64,000 bases of DNA from positions 57,390,065 through 57,454,064 of the forward strand of contig NC_134952.1 of the NCBI RefSeq assembly GCF_965638725.1, in the 5' to 3' direction. Below are positions 47,369-60,521 of this stretch, one piece after another (position 1 is the stretch's first letter; every line of letters starts with the position of its first letter). Below the pieces are notes generated by a model. That model had not been told where the DNA came from. It did not search any database and worked only from the letters and a program-made list of their open reading frames with translations. This stretch comes from Aptenodytes patagonicus. Lineage: Eukaryota > Chordata > Aves > Sphenisciformes > Spheniscidae. Made by a program: the position numbers and the translations under genes.

Positions 47369-48423
47369 GTGAGGGGTGGGGCGGCGCGGGGGGCGCGGGC
47401 GGGCTGGGAGGGCCGCGCCCGCGGGGGTGGGCGGGGGTGTGAGGGTGGGCTGATTTGAAATCAGCCGTTGGTGCGAGGATAGGGGGCCGCTCCGCCATGG
47501 CCGTCATCGTCGCGGCCGGGGGGCAAGCGGAGGGGTAGGGCTGCAGGCGGGCTAAAGCCGTGCAGGGGTAGGCCTCGTGGATGAGGAGGGTTTTTTAGGG
47601 CTCTGCGTGAAGGAGGGCTTCGCTGCTGGAACGGGTGCGGTGGTTTCCTCTCGGGCCGCCCGCGGGGGCTTGGGCGTTTGTTGGTGAAGGGTGGAGGTAG
47701 CGGGGTGTGGTGAGATTCCTGTGGAGCAATGGGATGCGCTGCTCCCCAGGAAGTGCCTTTGTTTCCCCAGGTTGTTGTCCAGTTGTCATGTTGGAGAATG
47801 GAGAAACCTACGTGAGGTATTCTCTGCTTTTTCTTGGTAAAGCTGTGTGCTTATTGGGTGCATACCCTCTTAGCATGGCTAGTCCAAAAAAAAAACCCAA
47901 CCTTTTTCCTTTTGATATTTCCACTCATGTTACCTGTTTTCATGACAAATTATGCCAGAGTTTTTATTGAGGCAGCTGTTCTTAGTACCTCAAGACAGTT
48001 TTAGATAACTTTTCCTTGAAAATAGGCCTCAGTTGCAAGTGGTATTCAATGCACCTAATTATTGTCTTGCAGTACACAACAGAACTTTTCTGAAGAGTGG
48101 AAAGTCTGGCACGAAAAAGTTAGGAAATGAAAGAACAGAAGTTGTATGAGCAATGTTAATTCTGTCCTACATGTATATCCACTCTGGGATAGTCTTAATT
48201 GCCTAATCACATGCTGTGTTATTAATTAAAAATCAATCATCCTTTTTCAGTCTCAGTATTCAGTATGGGATCCAGCCTTATTCTATACTGTACAGCAAAA
48301 CCCTGCTAGGCTTTGCACAGAAATATTCATTTCCTTATTTATGTTTTCATTGGTGTTTGTCACATTATCTGTGTGCCTCAAAACTGTTAGTGTATATTTT
48401 GTTACTCCCTTGGTAGTATTGGA

Positions 48424-48578
48424 ATGTATTATCATCCCATTTACTGGTGGGGAAAAAATGATGAAAAGATAAAATCACTTATGAAGGTCACATGTAAATC
48501 AGAGGCAGTCCTGAATCTGAACCAGAAACCCCTGACTCCTTGTCTCTGTGTTCATTATTCCCAGTCATGTTTCCTTAT
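48424..48578 (-). repeat. MIR-like SINE
   Basis: The plus strand follows the reverse complement of MIR in order: 'tattatcatcccatttactggtgggga', 'aaaatcacttatgaaggtcacatgtaaatcagaggcag', 'ctgaatctgaaccagaaacccctgactcc', 'tgtgttc'. Old and diverged. Confidence 0.7.
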
Positions 48579-49034
48579 TCACAGAAATACTGTGTATTTA
48601 CTGCTCCCGTTTTCTTCACATGCATTTGCAAGGCTCAGCAACACCTAAATCAAACCAGTGACTGCAAAGCTGGGCACTCAGTAAAGGGGAAATGAAAGAT
48701 GTGCAGCCAGATGCCAGAGGTTTGACTTGCTTGCTAGCGGGGAGCTCAGCTTTATCTTTGTGACTCTTCTATTAGTCAGGACAATATTTTATTTTCATTT
48801 TATGAATGAGAAATCAAGAAAAAGAGATCTGAAGGCCTGACTCTGCAAAGGTGACTCAATGCTTTGGTTTACTGTTCTAGTTCATCATTTTAAATGACTA
48901 CTTCAGATTTCAAGACAGGTTTTTTCAGAGTACCTAATATTTTGTATCATTTTATAATGTCAAAGTAACCATATTAGATAATTATCAAATGCAGCATTCT
49001 AATGACATTAGCATTGCAAGCCATCTCTACCTAC

Positions 49035-49162
49035 TAATCTCATTACACAGATGAAAACACTGTAGAGGAAAGGCAAAGTGACTTTCCCAGCTGTTGTGTA
49101 ATAAGTTAGTTGTAGATAAAATACCAAAACTCAGGACTGCTTTGCTTTCTACCCAAGGCTGG
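49035..49162 (-). repeat. MIR-like SINE
   Basis: 'aatctcattacacagatgaaaacac', 'gaggaaaggcaaagtgactttcccagc', and 'ccaaaactcaggactgc' match the reverse complement of MIR in the right order. Same orientation as its neighbour at 48424. Confidence 0.7.
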
Positions 49163-52100
49163 TTGTAAAATGGATATAGTTATTTTGCTAGTATCTAGCC
49201 TTTGATAGATAGGGTTTTCTATGTAGACTCGACTTGCAGTATTGCAAACTTCTTTAAAGAAAAAAGTAGCATGCATGAGCAAACCCACACATTTAATAGC
49301 ATTTCTAAATATGCATGTACTAGCCCAGTTATTAGGCAAACAGATATTTCTAGATGTGAACGGTCAGTTGTATTCTGATAATCATGGACGTTTGCTTAGT
49401 GATCATATTATATAAATGACGGTGTACAATTGTGCATGACCTGGGGACATCCAGTTTAAAGCCTGGCTTTTGGTGAATAAAGGCAGTCAAATCCTGAGTA
49501 TGCGTGTGAAATTGCTGGAGTAATCGCTGAGCAAGTATGTAAGAGCACCAAAGAGGGATGGCCGGTTTCCCAGTTGCTTGCCACCAGTTCCACACATTGG
49601 CATTGGCAGGGAAACAAGTAACTGTAGGTTCAGCCAGCAGTGAATATGCTGGCCTTTTACTCTGTCACCATTTGTCTGTCATTTTTTCATGTATTGCTCT
49701 GCACAAGCCTCATCCACCTGGGATCTCCATGCATTGACCCCTCTTGCAGTTTTACTGCGGCACCAAACATTTCTTTCCACAGTGAAGAGATCTGTTTTCT
49801 CCTGATGGGACACTAGCTGTGAGGTATTGAAGTTGCTTTGGGTGGATTGCCCAAGGCCTAGTTTAGCTCAAATCTGAAAACTGTTTGGGATGCTTGGTGG
49901 GAGAGACAGACTTGGTACTTGTCAGCACTTCAGGAAACCCTAGCCTAGATGAACTTCTTTATGCAAATTCCATTAAACATGCTGTGCCTAGTAGAGATAA
50001 AACACCTATAATGCATGATCCTTGATGACATCTGTCTTCACTTGAGACAGGAGGCACTGACGGAATAATGTGTTAAGGGCTATGCCATGTTTGAGTTACC
50101 ATTCCTCTCCATGCTCATGGACATAAATATCATCACTGAGATCTTCCATTGTGTGCTCTTTATTTACACAATGTACATGTCTGTGCCTTCAACTGTTTCT
50201 GGAACAGTGTTTATATGACAGACATTCTGTGAGGGAATCTAGCCAGTGAATGGACACAAATAATACTTGATTTTTGTTTTTCTCAAGAATTAGGGATCGC
50301 TTGAATTTTTAGTAGCCTTAAAAATTTTTAAACTTCTTCACTTTTAGGGACAAAATAGGTCTCAGACTATGATTTGATTCAAAATCTAAGGGGTCTAGTG
50401 GTGGAGTTTTGAAGGAGATTCAGCAATAACATAATATGAATAATTAATATTACTAATAATAACGTATTAGTAATTGAGTATCAAAGACACCAGTACTGCA
50501 AAAGCTGCTGTCATCTCTTTACAGTCTTATTATTCTGAAAGGAAGTTCCTGTTTTTTATTATTGATGAAACATTTTGATATTTCTGCAGTGAGAAACAAA
50601 AATATAATATTCAGATATTTTAAAGCTGAAATCTGTCTCCTTAAAATGTAGAAATATAAATCTTCACCGTGGATAAAGAAGTTATTCTGATGTGTACTCC
50701 AGATGCAACGTTTTCAGGCAGGTCTGTTGGCTAGAAACTAGAATTTTTATATTTAAAAAAAAATACTGTGTGAGGAAAAAGAAAAATGGGATCCATTAAG
50801 CTTTGAAACTCAAGTACCTTATAATTAACAGAAAGCTATCATTTGTCTTCAGAAGTGTTGGGTTGCTGATTCAGATTCAAAAGTTGACCCTAACAAGGTG
50901 TTTTCCTAATGCTAATCCTCTCTGGTCTCCCTTCTGTTGCAAGCAGTGATTACTGAAGTTTGCATACAAGTAATTGACCACCCACATTTCAAAAATTGCA
51001 TCACTGATGCCACAATAAAGGTGAAAGAAGGAGCAGCGATCTCAGTTTCTGAAAAGAAGAACGTTTGTGTCCAGGGACTCAGGAACCACATTGTTACTGT
51101 TTTCTTGTCTGTATATCTCTTGAAGCTGGTCTTTGAGCATTTGGTTAGCTTATATACTCCTTATTTGCTTGTAGGTAATAAAGAATGTTTTAAGTCCTCT
51201 AATAAGCTTAAGTGCCACAATGCAAACAGCAGCAACAGCTTGTGATATAATTACATTCTCCTGGGAGGTCCAGTCATTTCTGGCTATCATTAAAAAAATA
51301 AAGTTGCCCTGACCTTTTGTATAAATTAAAATCAGACTGTTACAATGTGATCTGTGATAAACAGCTAGGTTTTATTAAATGTAAACAAAAGTAATAAGTT
51401 CAGAATGGTATTTTAAATATCCAGGCATTTTGAAACTGCTGTGAAGATAAAAAGGGAGTCACGAATACCAAGATCTAAATTTTAAACTGGGATCTGTTTC
51501 ATGTGATAATATTGATGATTATTTAGTGTTTATTGGCTCCCTGCATAGTAAGAAAGCAAGGCTTTTTATGAAGCCACAGAGCATAATTTATGCTATCGCG
51601 GGCCTGACAGTTAAAGCAAACTGGTCTTAAGCAGTCCCATCATTACTTTGTTTTTCAATGTTTCTGTGACTCTGTGTACAATTAAATAAGATAAGACTTA
51701 CACATGTTTGACATTGAAATAGTTCAAGCAGAGGTGTAGCTGAGTTTGGAAAGCACCCTTTTGCTTTCAGATCACATGCTTAACAGCTGTAAATGACTTG
51801 AAACTTTATACAGGTGTTTATAAATAGGCTATGGTTCATTGCTTCTTGTAAGCTTAGGGGTGATGAGCAGTCATTTTAATTATATGACCAATTGCCAACT
51901 AATGACTCTTCATTATTGCCAAATATTACACACTATTAAAAACAAATTTACAACAGTAAGTACAATTCATTTTAGTAGTATCTTGAAATCACTTTTACGA
52001 TAAATGAGAACTCACAACAAATCTATAGGAAATACAGTTACTACCTGAGTATAGCCTACTTGGAATATCAGCATTCAGTGATACTCAGTTACTACTTTCA

Positions 52101-53199
52101 TTGGAGAACGGTGTTTTACTGGTATACCATCTGAGCATTGATTCAGAGAATTCAAACCCTGAAGTACACAGTAATGTATACTGCGATTAGAAAAGGAAAG
52201 CAAACTTCCTTCTTCCTTCCTTTTTGATCATGAAGATAGTATCAGTGTACTTCAAAAATGTAAGTAAATGACAGAAGTTATTTAAAAAGATGCCAAGATT
52301 TTTCAAAAGCATGTAGTGCCAAGTAGTTCCCATTATTTTTAGGAGATGAGCTTTTTTGAAAATCCGGGACAGACAGTTCACGGATAGATTTGCTGAAATG
52401 TCCACATGTTTTTTAGAGCCTGTTTGTTTATCTTTATTGAAATATTTGGGATTTCTCTTCAAAACGCTTAGGAATCGCTGTTATGCTTTGCCACAGGTGG
52501 ATTTGTGAGTACTCAGTCTTTTTGAAGTAAAGTTTTGGATGGGTAATGCGGGAAATATGCAAGTCTGCAGTAAACCTAAATGTTAACTGATCAGCTGCAT
52601 GAGAACTCTCAGGGCAGTACCTTTCAAATTGTGGGGAAACAAAACATTAAAAGGATAAAAATACATTCATTTATTTCTGTATTTATTATGGCTTGGTTCT
52701 GCTGCCTGTTTGTAAAATTGACTTGAACATGGTTCCAGGTAAGAGTGGTATCCCTTTTATTTGTATGTAAAATGCTGGAAAACTATTGTTAATGTTCAGG
52801 CACATGTAGAAGACACATTTGTGTCTTCAGATCAGAGCAAAAATTGTTGTGAATACACTTAACTACAGGTTCCACACTGTTTTAAGCAAATAAAATGTAA
52901 TTCTGGCAAGGGCAGAAAGAGTCAAATATTCAGGGTGCTGTAACAGTGTGAAAAAAGCAAAGGGTAAGTCTTCATACAGCAGTTCTTTGCTGTGCAGATA
53001 GACCCAAAACTAAATCTAGGGAAAGAATATCATAGTCCTAGCAATAAGAATTCCCTTGGGTGGGATGCTGCACGGAAGGATTTTGTTCTTTTCAGTGTTT
53101 ATGGTAGTTCATTGAAACTTGTTATGTTATCTTGGTGTTGAATGACTCACTTTAAGACTATGGTAATATTTTAAAAGAAGAAAGATAATAAGATGTCCT

Positions 53200-53284
53200 A
53201 AACTAAACAGCTTGTCCAAGAATGACATAGAAAACTAGGAGTGATACCCAAGATATGTGTCTTAATGCTACAAGACCCTTATCT
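53200..53284 (-). repeat. MIR-like SINE fragment
   Basis: 'aacagcttgtccaagaatgacatagaaaactaggag' and 'acccaagatatgtgtcttaatgctac' fit the reverse complement of the MIR middle and head. More diverged than the other two. Confidence 0.5.
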
Positions 53285-56200
53285 CTCTAAGTAAAAAAAA
53301 AAAGGTTGATATCGTAGTAATAATAGTAAAATAGTAATGTTTGCTTTTAACTGGAAAAAAAAAATTCCGAAGCCTGTTCAACTTTTTACAGCCTTTTTGA
53401 GCATCTGTGCAGAATTTGGACACAGTGGTGGTTTGCAATGTGCAGTGTGGGGCTTAGCTTTCCTGTCCAGAGAAGCTCTTAGAGGATGCTGAGATGAGAA
53501 AGGAGATGGTTTTACAAGCATATGTTCCACCTTCCCAGCGGCCAATGCAGTAGCGGGTTCCTCAAAATAGATATTAAGAGTAGTGGGCTTTTCTTGGAAA
53601 TGCTGTCTCTAGCATATCCAGCTGTCTTGATGTGCTACCCCATAGTTTTATTTCTACAGCTGAGATCTACGTTTGTATCAAGTACAGATTCATGCTGCAA
53701 TATTTCATTGTTATTATTGATAAATACAATACTGAAATTGGGAAATCAAAAAAGAAAAGCAAGCAAAAGAAAATGGGTGAAAAATTGTTAAAATTTCATT
53801 GGTGATCTGTTGGCATTTTAAATATTTCTGTTGCATGCTGTAGGTGTGACGTGCATGTTTGTGTGAAAGTGTGTGTCTATATACCTAAGGATGTTCTTTA
53901 GAAAAAGGGAGTGGAGATTTTCATAACTGCTGTTGCTTCTGTTTAAGAACTAGGGACAATTCATGTAAGACACTGAAGCTGAAATGCAATACCTTTGTCA
54001 AGTTCCCTATTTTTCCTCTGTACCTACTGGTAAACTTAGTTCAAGTGAGTTGCTGAATCGTGCACATTTTCATAGCTGAAAAAAAGAACTGCAAATGTCT
54101 TCCCCCTTTTCCACTAGAATGTCTTAGTAGATGTCTTTATTTCTGAATTCCTTCATCTTATAAGAAAACTTTTCTTCCTCTACCTCTGAAGTCCATAGGT
54201 CCTGCACACATTTCTTGTTCTTCTCTTTGTCCTTGTGAAACATGCTCTAGCAGTTTCCTGATTTTGCACATGAGTTTGGGGTAAAGAATTTGCAAGGAAT
54301 GAGGAGACTGCATTCTCATAAGGTTCTCCATCTTACTCTCTCTATTTAGCAAAACCTCTTAAAACCCAAGCGACTTTTATGGCTGTGTCTGGTCTTTCCG
54401 TTGAAGTGTACCACAGCTTCTGTCCAGCTCACGTTCTTGGGTGTCCTTTCTATGGAAACCAACGTCAGAGGTGGGAAGGAAGAGAGATTTTCATGGATGC
54501 CCGAGTTTTGCCCTGACACCAAGTTAAGGTGCAACTGAATAGCGCAGCTGGATCTAGGACCTCATACCTGATCCTAGATCCCCTACTCTAGACATACTGT
54601 ATTAACCAGATAAAAGCATCTTCTTACAAGAAATAAAGATATTGTCAGACTAAAAGGTAAACAACACCACCCCCCCAAACCTGACTGAGATCCTGCCAAA
54701 GGCTCTGTAATGCATTCCAAGTCCTTGTGTGAGAATACACATACAGTTCATGCCTTAACATACTTTACCCTCCAAGTTTCTTAGTGTTGGGGATGTGTAT
54801 GTGTTCTGTCTCTTGAACAAAGCAAGCTATTTTCCTCTCAAAATGTATGAAGTAATGATATTTTCACTCGCTATTTGTCATTATACTTTCTTCCAAATAA
54901 AAAAAACCCCAAATATCACATTTTTTTAGTTGTTCTCTATGGCACGGGGAATGTTAACTCATGAAGAATAAATAATTCAAGTTCGTTTACTGTAGTAAAT
55001 AAAAAGTGGGGTTTGGGGTTTTTTTAATACCAGATTAGGGGTACGATTGAAATAGTAAGCATTATTTATTTTCTAATGGAAAATATAAAAAATTCTAGAA
55101 GCTTTTGAAAAAAATAGGAAAATGTATGGAATGGCATTTACAAATTGAACTTCTAAGAAATTGAATAATATATATGTTAAACATATTTTCATATAGTGCA
55201 CCCTTCTATTATTCATCATTTTCATTTATTCATGAAACATTTACAGTTTAAATAGCTGAAAGGAAAAAAATATAGTATGCCTGGAATGAATTGAACAAGG
55301 ACAATTTAAAGCTATTTGAGGACTGAAAATACAAGTCCCCATCTTAAGTAATGCTGGTGTCTTCTGTAAAAATGAAAGGCTAAATACAGTACAGGCTTTA
55401 AAGCAGTTTAATGCTAATGTGACAGTGGGCACTAAATGAAAACAAGCAGTACTTTTATCAGAAGCCACAAGTGTGGTGTTCCTCTGATTTATTAAGATTT
55501 ATGTGATTGAAAAGACTTGGGCACTTGCTCTTTGTTAAACTATAATATGCACGACTGACAGAAATCGATTTTTTTAATTGACAAAGCCATACAAACAGCA
55601 AAACACATATCTTCTGACTTTGATTAGCTTTCTTTTAAAAATATGAAATACAGTGGGAAACTGGTAAATATGCAGTATTCACTATAAAATCCTTCATCAT
55701 GTACTGATTTCTCTAAGGTTTTGTTACTAAGATTTTTTCTGAAGTGTTTGTAATAGCATTCACATAATTCAGTTTTGACTGATAAGCATGTAACGCTAGC
55801 CAGAAGTGTGTGCTTGAGCATACGTATGAAAAATCCTAAGAAGGTAGCCAATGTAGTTAACAGTGTACAAGCAGACTGTGTACTTAGAACAACTTCTTCC
55901 CATTATAAGCTCAGTTTAGCTGAGCATTTAAGGAGAAGCTGGCTTAATCAGATCTAACATGTTTACGACTTTGGAGCTGACTTTTAAAAAAAAAAAAAAA
56001 GTCCTCTGAAAAATGACTATTTGATCATCATTTCTCAAATGCCTTTTGTTTGTTCAAGGGAACGGAAATAAACAATCTGTGTGATTTATGAGTCTCACTT
56101 CACGTTTACTTCAAAGCAAGTTGATTAGGCCTTTAAGTAAACCAGATAGACCACACAACATCTTTATGAATGTCTAAATGATTTTAACTATGTCCAGAAA

Positions 56201-59200
56201 GTAACTTCTAGCAACTTACTCTTACTTTTAATATCTAATGATAATTTACATTTCAAATTTATCTGAATCTCTTAAATAGTATTTTTAAAAGGTAGGGCTA
56301 CATTACCAGAAAATTTAATAAAGATTGAATCAAAGAGTAGAAAAAGTCTTGCTTGGAAAGGATGTTCAATATTATCTAGAAAATCCAATAAAAATACAGA
56401 AAATTCAATACACCTTTTTTCCTCTACCAGCCCAAGATGTCTGCTACTACAGCATTTCACTGAATCTCCAATTGCTGTAGACTTCCTCCCTGTAAAAATG
56501 CAAGGTTAATCCCCCAGCTAGCGTGTGTCAGAATAGGTCTATTTAATCAATGAAGCCTTGTTGCGGAGCACTATCAGAGGAAATTTTGCCAGTGTTTTTA
56601 ATCAGAACTTTTTAAGGTTTTCATACTTGCATTCTGTTTCTGTAACACCATAATCTTACCATCAAAACTTACAAATTTGTTTCTCTCCCTTATCAATTCT
56701 GTTCCCTGTTCAAGATTAACCATTTTAGAGGAGGCCAAATAGATTTGGCCTTGAATGCATGAAACAGTCTGTAATGATTGAATTGGAGAAAAGATATTTT
56801 CTGTGAAAGTTTAAGGCAGATCCTACAGTTTGGAAACACAAGTATTTTCTGTTTACAGGGTACATTCAGGACAGTTTCATTTTAATTTTCTTGTAGCGCT
56901 CTTGCCAAGCTATTGTCAGTTGGTTTTCTACGAGAGTTTAAAAACAGCTCTGTTTCATTGGGAAACGTGCAGCCTGTATTTCAACACTGAAGTTTATAGA
57001 ATTCATTAAAATGGCAATTCATACTCCTGTATTTTATCTTGCAAGTAAATAGTGTATACCATAGATTTTGTACTCCCACATGCTGTTAAGTCCATACTGT
57101 TCACTGTGGTTGACATGTATAATAATCATTATTCATTTTGTACACAACCTCTTCTTTAAAACATGCCTTAAATAACGTCATAAAAAGGCAGAACTATCCT
57201 TTGAAGCTGTGACAACTCATTCATTGGATTTAACATTTTGGAGACTTCTGTGAAAAGCTAGTCCTTTTTATCGGAAATCAAGGGTTGAACGTTAACCATA
57301 TTTAAAATATTATAAAAGTCAATTATACTATTTTATTTCTCTCACCACACTTATGTCACAGTTGAGCACTGTAAAATTTAAATTGCCAAAATGTACATAC
57401 TCTCCCCAAAATAGTCTGTTTTGCTTAGTATACTGAAAAGAGCAAAGTTTTCACGCTCATCTGGGGAGGGGGCGGGAAAAGGCTTGGCTGAAACAATCCA
57501 GTACTGGATAAATGATAGTTAAGAATCTAAGTCTTTATTAAAGCAGTAGGAGCCTTTAGAGGAGTGTTTCCAAACTTAAATTCCTCTCTTTTTATAGGTT
57601 TATGTTTCTTACTGGAAGATCAGATTGATGAAAAGTTTCACAAGAGGCTTAAGCAACTGTCATCTTTTGAAAATGACTCTTGAACATGTTGTTTTCTTTC
57701 TGAATATTTCCGTTCTTAGTATATTGTTAAAGTTGTGTTCGCTGAATTTTGATGTCATAATAAGCATTTAATTTAATAAGTGTTTCATTTTGTTGTAGTC
57801 CTAATTAGCCAATCCAGGTACCTATAAGTGCATTAAATACTACAGGACCATATGGCATTGCAGTCTGTACCAGCTATGAGTTCAGTGAAAGTGGCTATGT
57901 TCAAAAGTGTCGCTTGAGGAACCTGCTTTGGTACAAGTGTGCAACAGTGAGTGGGAGCTCAGATGCATGCTCACGTTACTACAGTTTAGCATTGAGTAGC
58001 TGTGGCCAGGTCAGTGAGCACTCTCAGGACTTCGTTTCCCAGATGCTGTAAGGCTACTTCCACACTGGTAAATAGTGCTCCCTACAGAAGGGGATTTGTA
58101 GAGGCCAGCAGTAGGTGCTAAGGACCCAAGAGCCATGTGGGGTACATTGAAGGGAGCTTATTTTGAACTCACTCTAGTCTGGTCCTATGGCATTAGCAGG
58201 TGGTGCACATTAGGTGTGATTCTGAAGCACATGTTCTGCTTTACTTTCATCTGAAAGGTATGCAGTTTATGTGCTCCAGGGCCAGTCGGTAAGGTGAAGC
58301 AAAGCCTGGTAAGTGAGAACAATCAGATGTTTTGTTTTAAAAGTATACTCATGGTCTTAATTGAATATTAATGTTGACTCACTCTAAGCCATATCTGTTG
58401 CTGCAAGTGGCAGTCTTCCCTTCCCATTAACTTCAGAGGCTTGTGCCTCATTTTCCCTTTTGTCAACAGAAGTGTTTAGGCAACTGCAAGGCAAAGCAGG
58501 CTGGGGAGTTGATCAAAGTGGCGAATAAAAAAGTAAGTTGCCAGGGTGGGTGTAAGCAACTGTATAGTAGAGATGTGTAGGACTGTCCCTTCTGGCAGCA
58601 GTGAGATTTTTTTGTGTTTTTAAGGTGTTTGTGCAGTTATAGCAGTAATCTGCAGTAAATGGAAGATGGAGCACGGGCAATATAAACTTTAGAGGAGGAA
58701 ATGTAAGACTGCACATTGTATTGCATATCTATACCAAACATGCAATCAGTTATTGCTGAGCAGCTGGCATGCAGTAGCATGTTAAACTGTGGTATCTTGA
58801 GGAGTCTTAGATTAGACACTAATAAAATGTACGTACAAAGAGGACGGTGATAGACCTATGACAGCATCAGCCGGTTTTCTTTTAAGATTTTTCTTTTTCT
58901 GGATATTCAAGAGGAAAGTAAAAATTTGATTATATAGATTTGGTCAAACAATGAGGGGCTTGATCATGTAAAAGCAGGATGCTTCATAACTCCTTGGTCC
59001 TGTCGTGTCCCACTCAAGCTTCTGGGTTTTACTATATTTGAACTACACAGGTTCTCTGTAGTGAAATGAGGTTTAATTTGGTCTCAGAAATGGTTCAGGA
59101 AGGATTTGTTTTCACTTTCTATTCTGTACCTTTCTAACTAGAAATGGAAGACAGTGTGCTTGAAAAGCTAAAAGTACCGGTGGGACACTTTTCTTCCAGC

Positions 59201-60333
59201 TTACATAGTTATGTAGACATAGTTTTCCTGTTCTTATGCAACAGTGAGAATATATGGCAACGACAGTAAAGTATGGTAGGTAGGTAGGTATGGTATGGCA
59301 AATCTGTTTGCAAGAACCTGAACATACAGAACTTCCAATTGGTTCATTTCCAGGAAGCAACCCATTTGGTCAAAGGCAGTAGTAGTTATATTAAACCTTT
59401 CTGTAGGGGTATCCGCTAGAGGAGATTGATACCCGGGTGACTGTCCAATTTGGTCCTATTTAGGACTGGTAATAATTTGAGAATTTATATTTTGCGGGGG
59501 AGAAAGATAATTGCATGTGTTAAACTTATACTAAGGAGATACGCTTGCTGGAAAAATGTCTTTTGAATTTTTTGTAAGCATTAACGGTATTTGGGCATTG
59601 CAGTTGATTTTGCAATCCTATGGGTGAATTGTGCAAAGGCAGGCTTGCACTCATGTGTCTAACTTGATTTCTTTCTGTCTGATGGGCAGAGATAAAAGTA
59701 GTTTGTTATATAGCTAGTGTCTAGAATCTTTGTCTTAAGGCAGTAGAGAGGAAGCTGAGATGGGTTTAATATAGAGAAGTCAGCTCTCTACTGAGGTTGT
59801 TGCTGAATGTTTTATTTAGCTTGGTTTCTAACTCACTGTTAGCTGTGTCATTGCTCATTTTATGAAGCTACACATGTTTATGTAATGATTTTCTACTTCA
59901 TTTGCTTCCTTCTGTGTGCATCATTAGCATGAATGCTGTTAAAAAGGTCAACACAAAAATATAAAGTGTTTGTCCAACACTGATTAGAGATTTGTCTTGA
60001 GGTTGTTGTTATTGTTTGGGGGTTTTTTGGTGACTGTCATGTATTTGTCAGAAAGGGACAAAAGAAATGAGCTGAAACCAGAGGACAATTTCTTCTACAG
60101 CCTCATAGCTTAGACATGTTATACATCAAAGAGAAACTGCTTCTCACACTTCCTTTAATTTCTGGATGAACGCTCAAGTAAATGAGATGCATAAAAAATG
60201 GATTTAAAACCAGTCTGCAAAAGCAGGAGAAGCTCAATCCATGTGATTTATGTGGTGTCAGAAGCCCTCCCTGGATACTCTGCTGACTTGTGGCAAAGGA
60301 AACATAATAGTTTTAGAAGCCTAGAGAAGTGCG

Positions 60334-60521
60334 GGTGAGACACTGGAACAGGTTGCCCAGATAAGTTGTGGATGCCCCATCGTTGGAAGTGTTCCAAGTC
60401 AGGTTGGACGGGGGCTTTGGGCAACCTGATCTAGTGAGAGCTGCCCCTGCCCATGGCAGGGGTTTGGGCTAGATGATCTTTAAAGGTCCCTTCCAACTCA
60501 AACCATTCTGTGATTCTGTGA
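60334..60521 (+). mobile_element. CR1 LINE 3' end
   Basis: It begins in the last ORF2 codons ('cactggaacaggttgcccag'), continues through the 3' UTR ('gggcaacctgatctagtgagagctg', 'tgcccatggcaggggtttgg', 'gatgatctttaaaggtcccttccaac') and ends with 'attctgtgattctgtga', a decayed octamer tail. A different CR1 subfamily from the copy at 42801 and older, with strong 5' truncation. Confidence 0.9.

Larger units (their letters stand above)
47040..47660. promoter_or_regulatory. CpG island promoter
   Basis: Dense CG dinucleotides in an otherwise AT-rich window. GC boxes (GGGGCGGGG near 47088, GGGGGCGG near 47093) lie just upstream of the candidate exon, and no TATA box is seen. A GCGA tetranucleotide run (47287-47305) and GCA/GCG triplet runs follow, typical of a 5' UTR or first exon. 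This is the only strong host-gene promoter signal in the 64 kb. Confidence 0.85.
47661..60333. other. Putative first intron, non-coding
   Basis: AT-rich sequence with MIR-like fragments (listed) and short homopolymers. Small simple repeats include GGTA units near 59275-59298. No exon with matching acceptor, open frame and donor is convincing. The open frame at 50937-51245 follows a pyrimidine-rich stretch but has no donor in good context and no domain. Confidence 0.5.

Noticed and set aside
50937..51245. Possible coding exon after a pyrimidine-rich stretch in the putative first intron
   Set aside because: The frame runs to a stop without a good donor, the region before the stop is AT-rich and low in coding character, and no protein family is recognisable.
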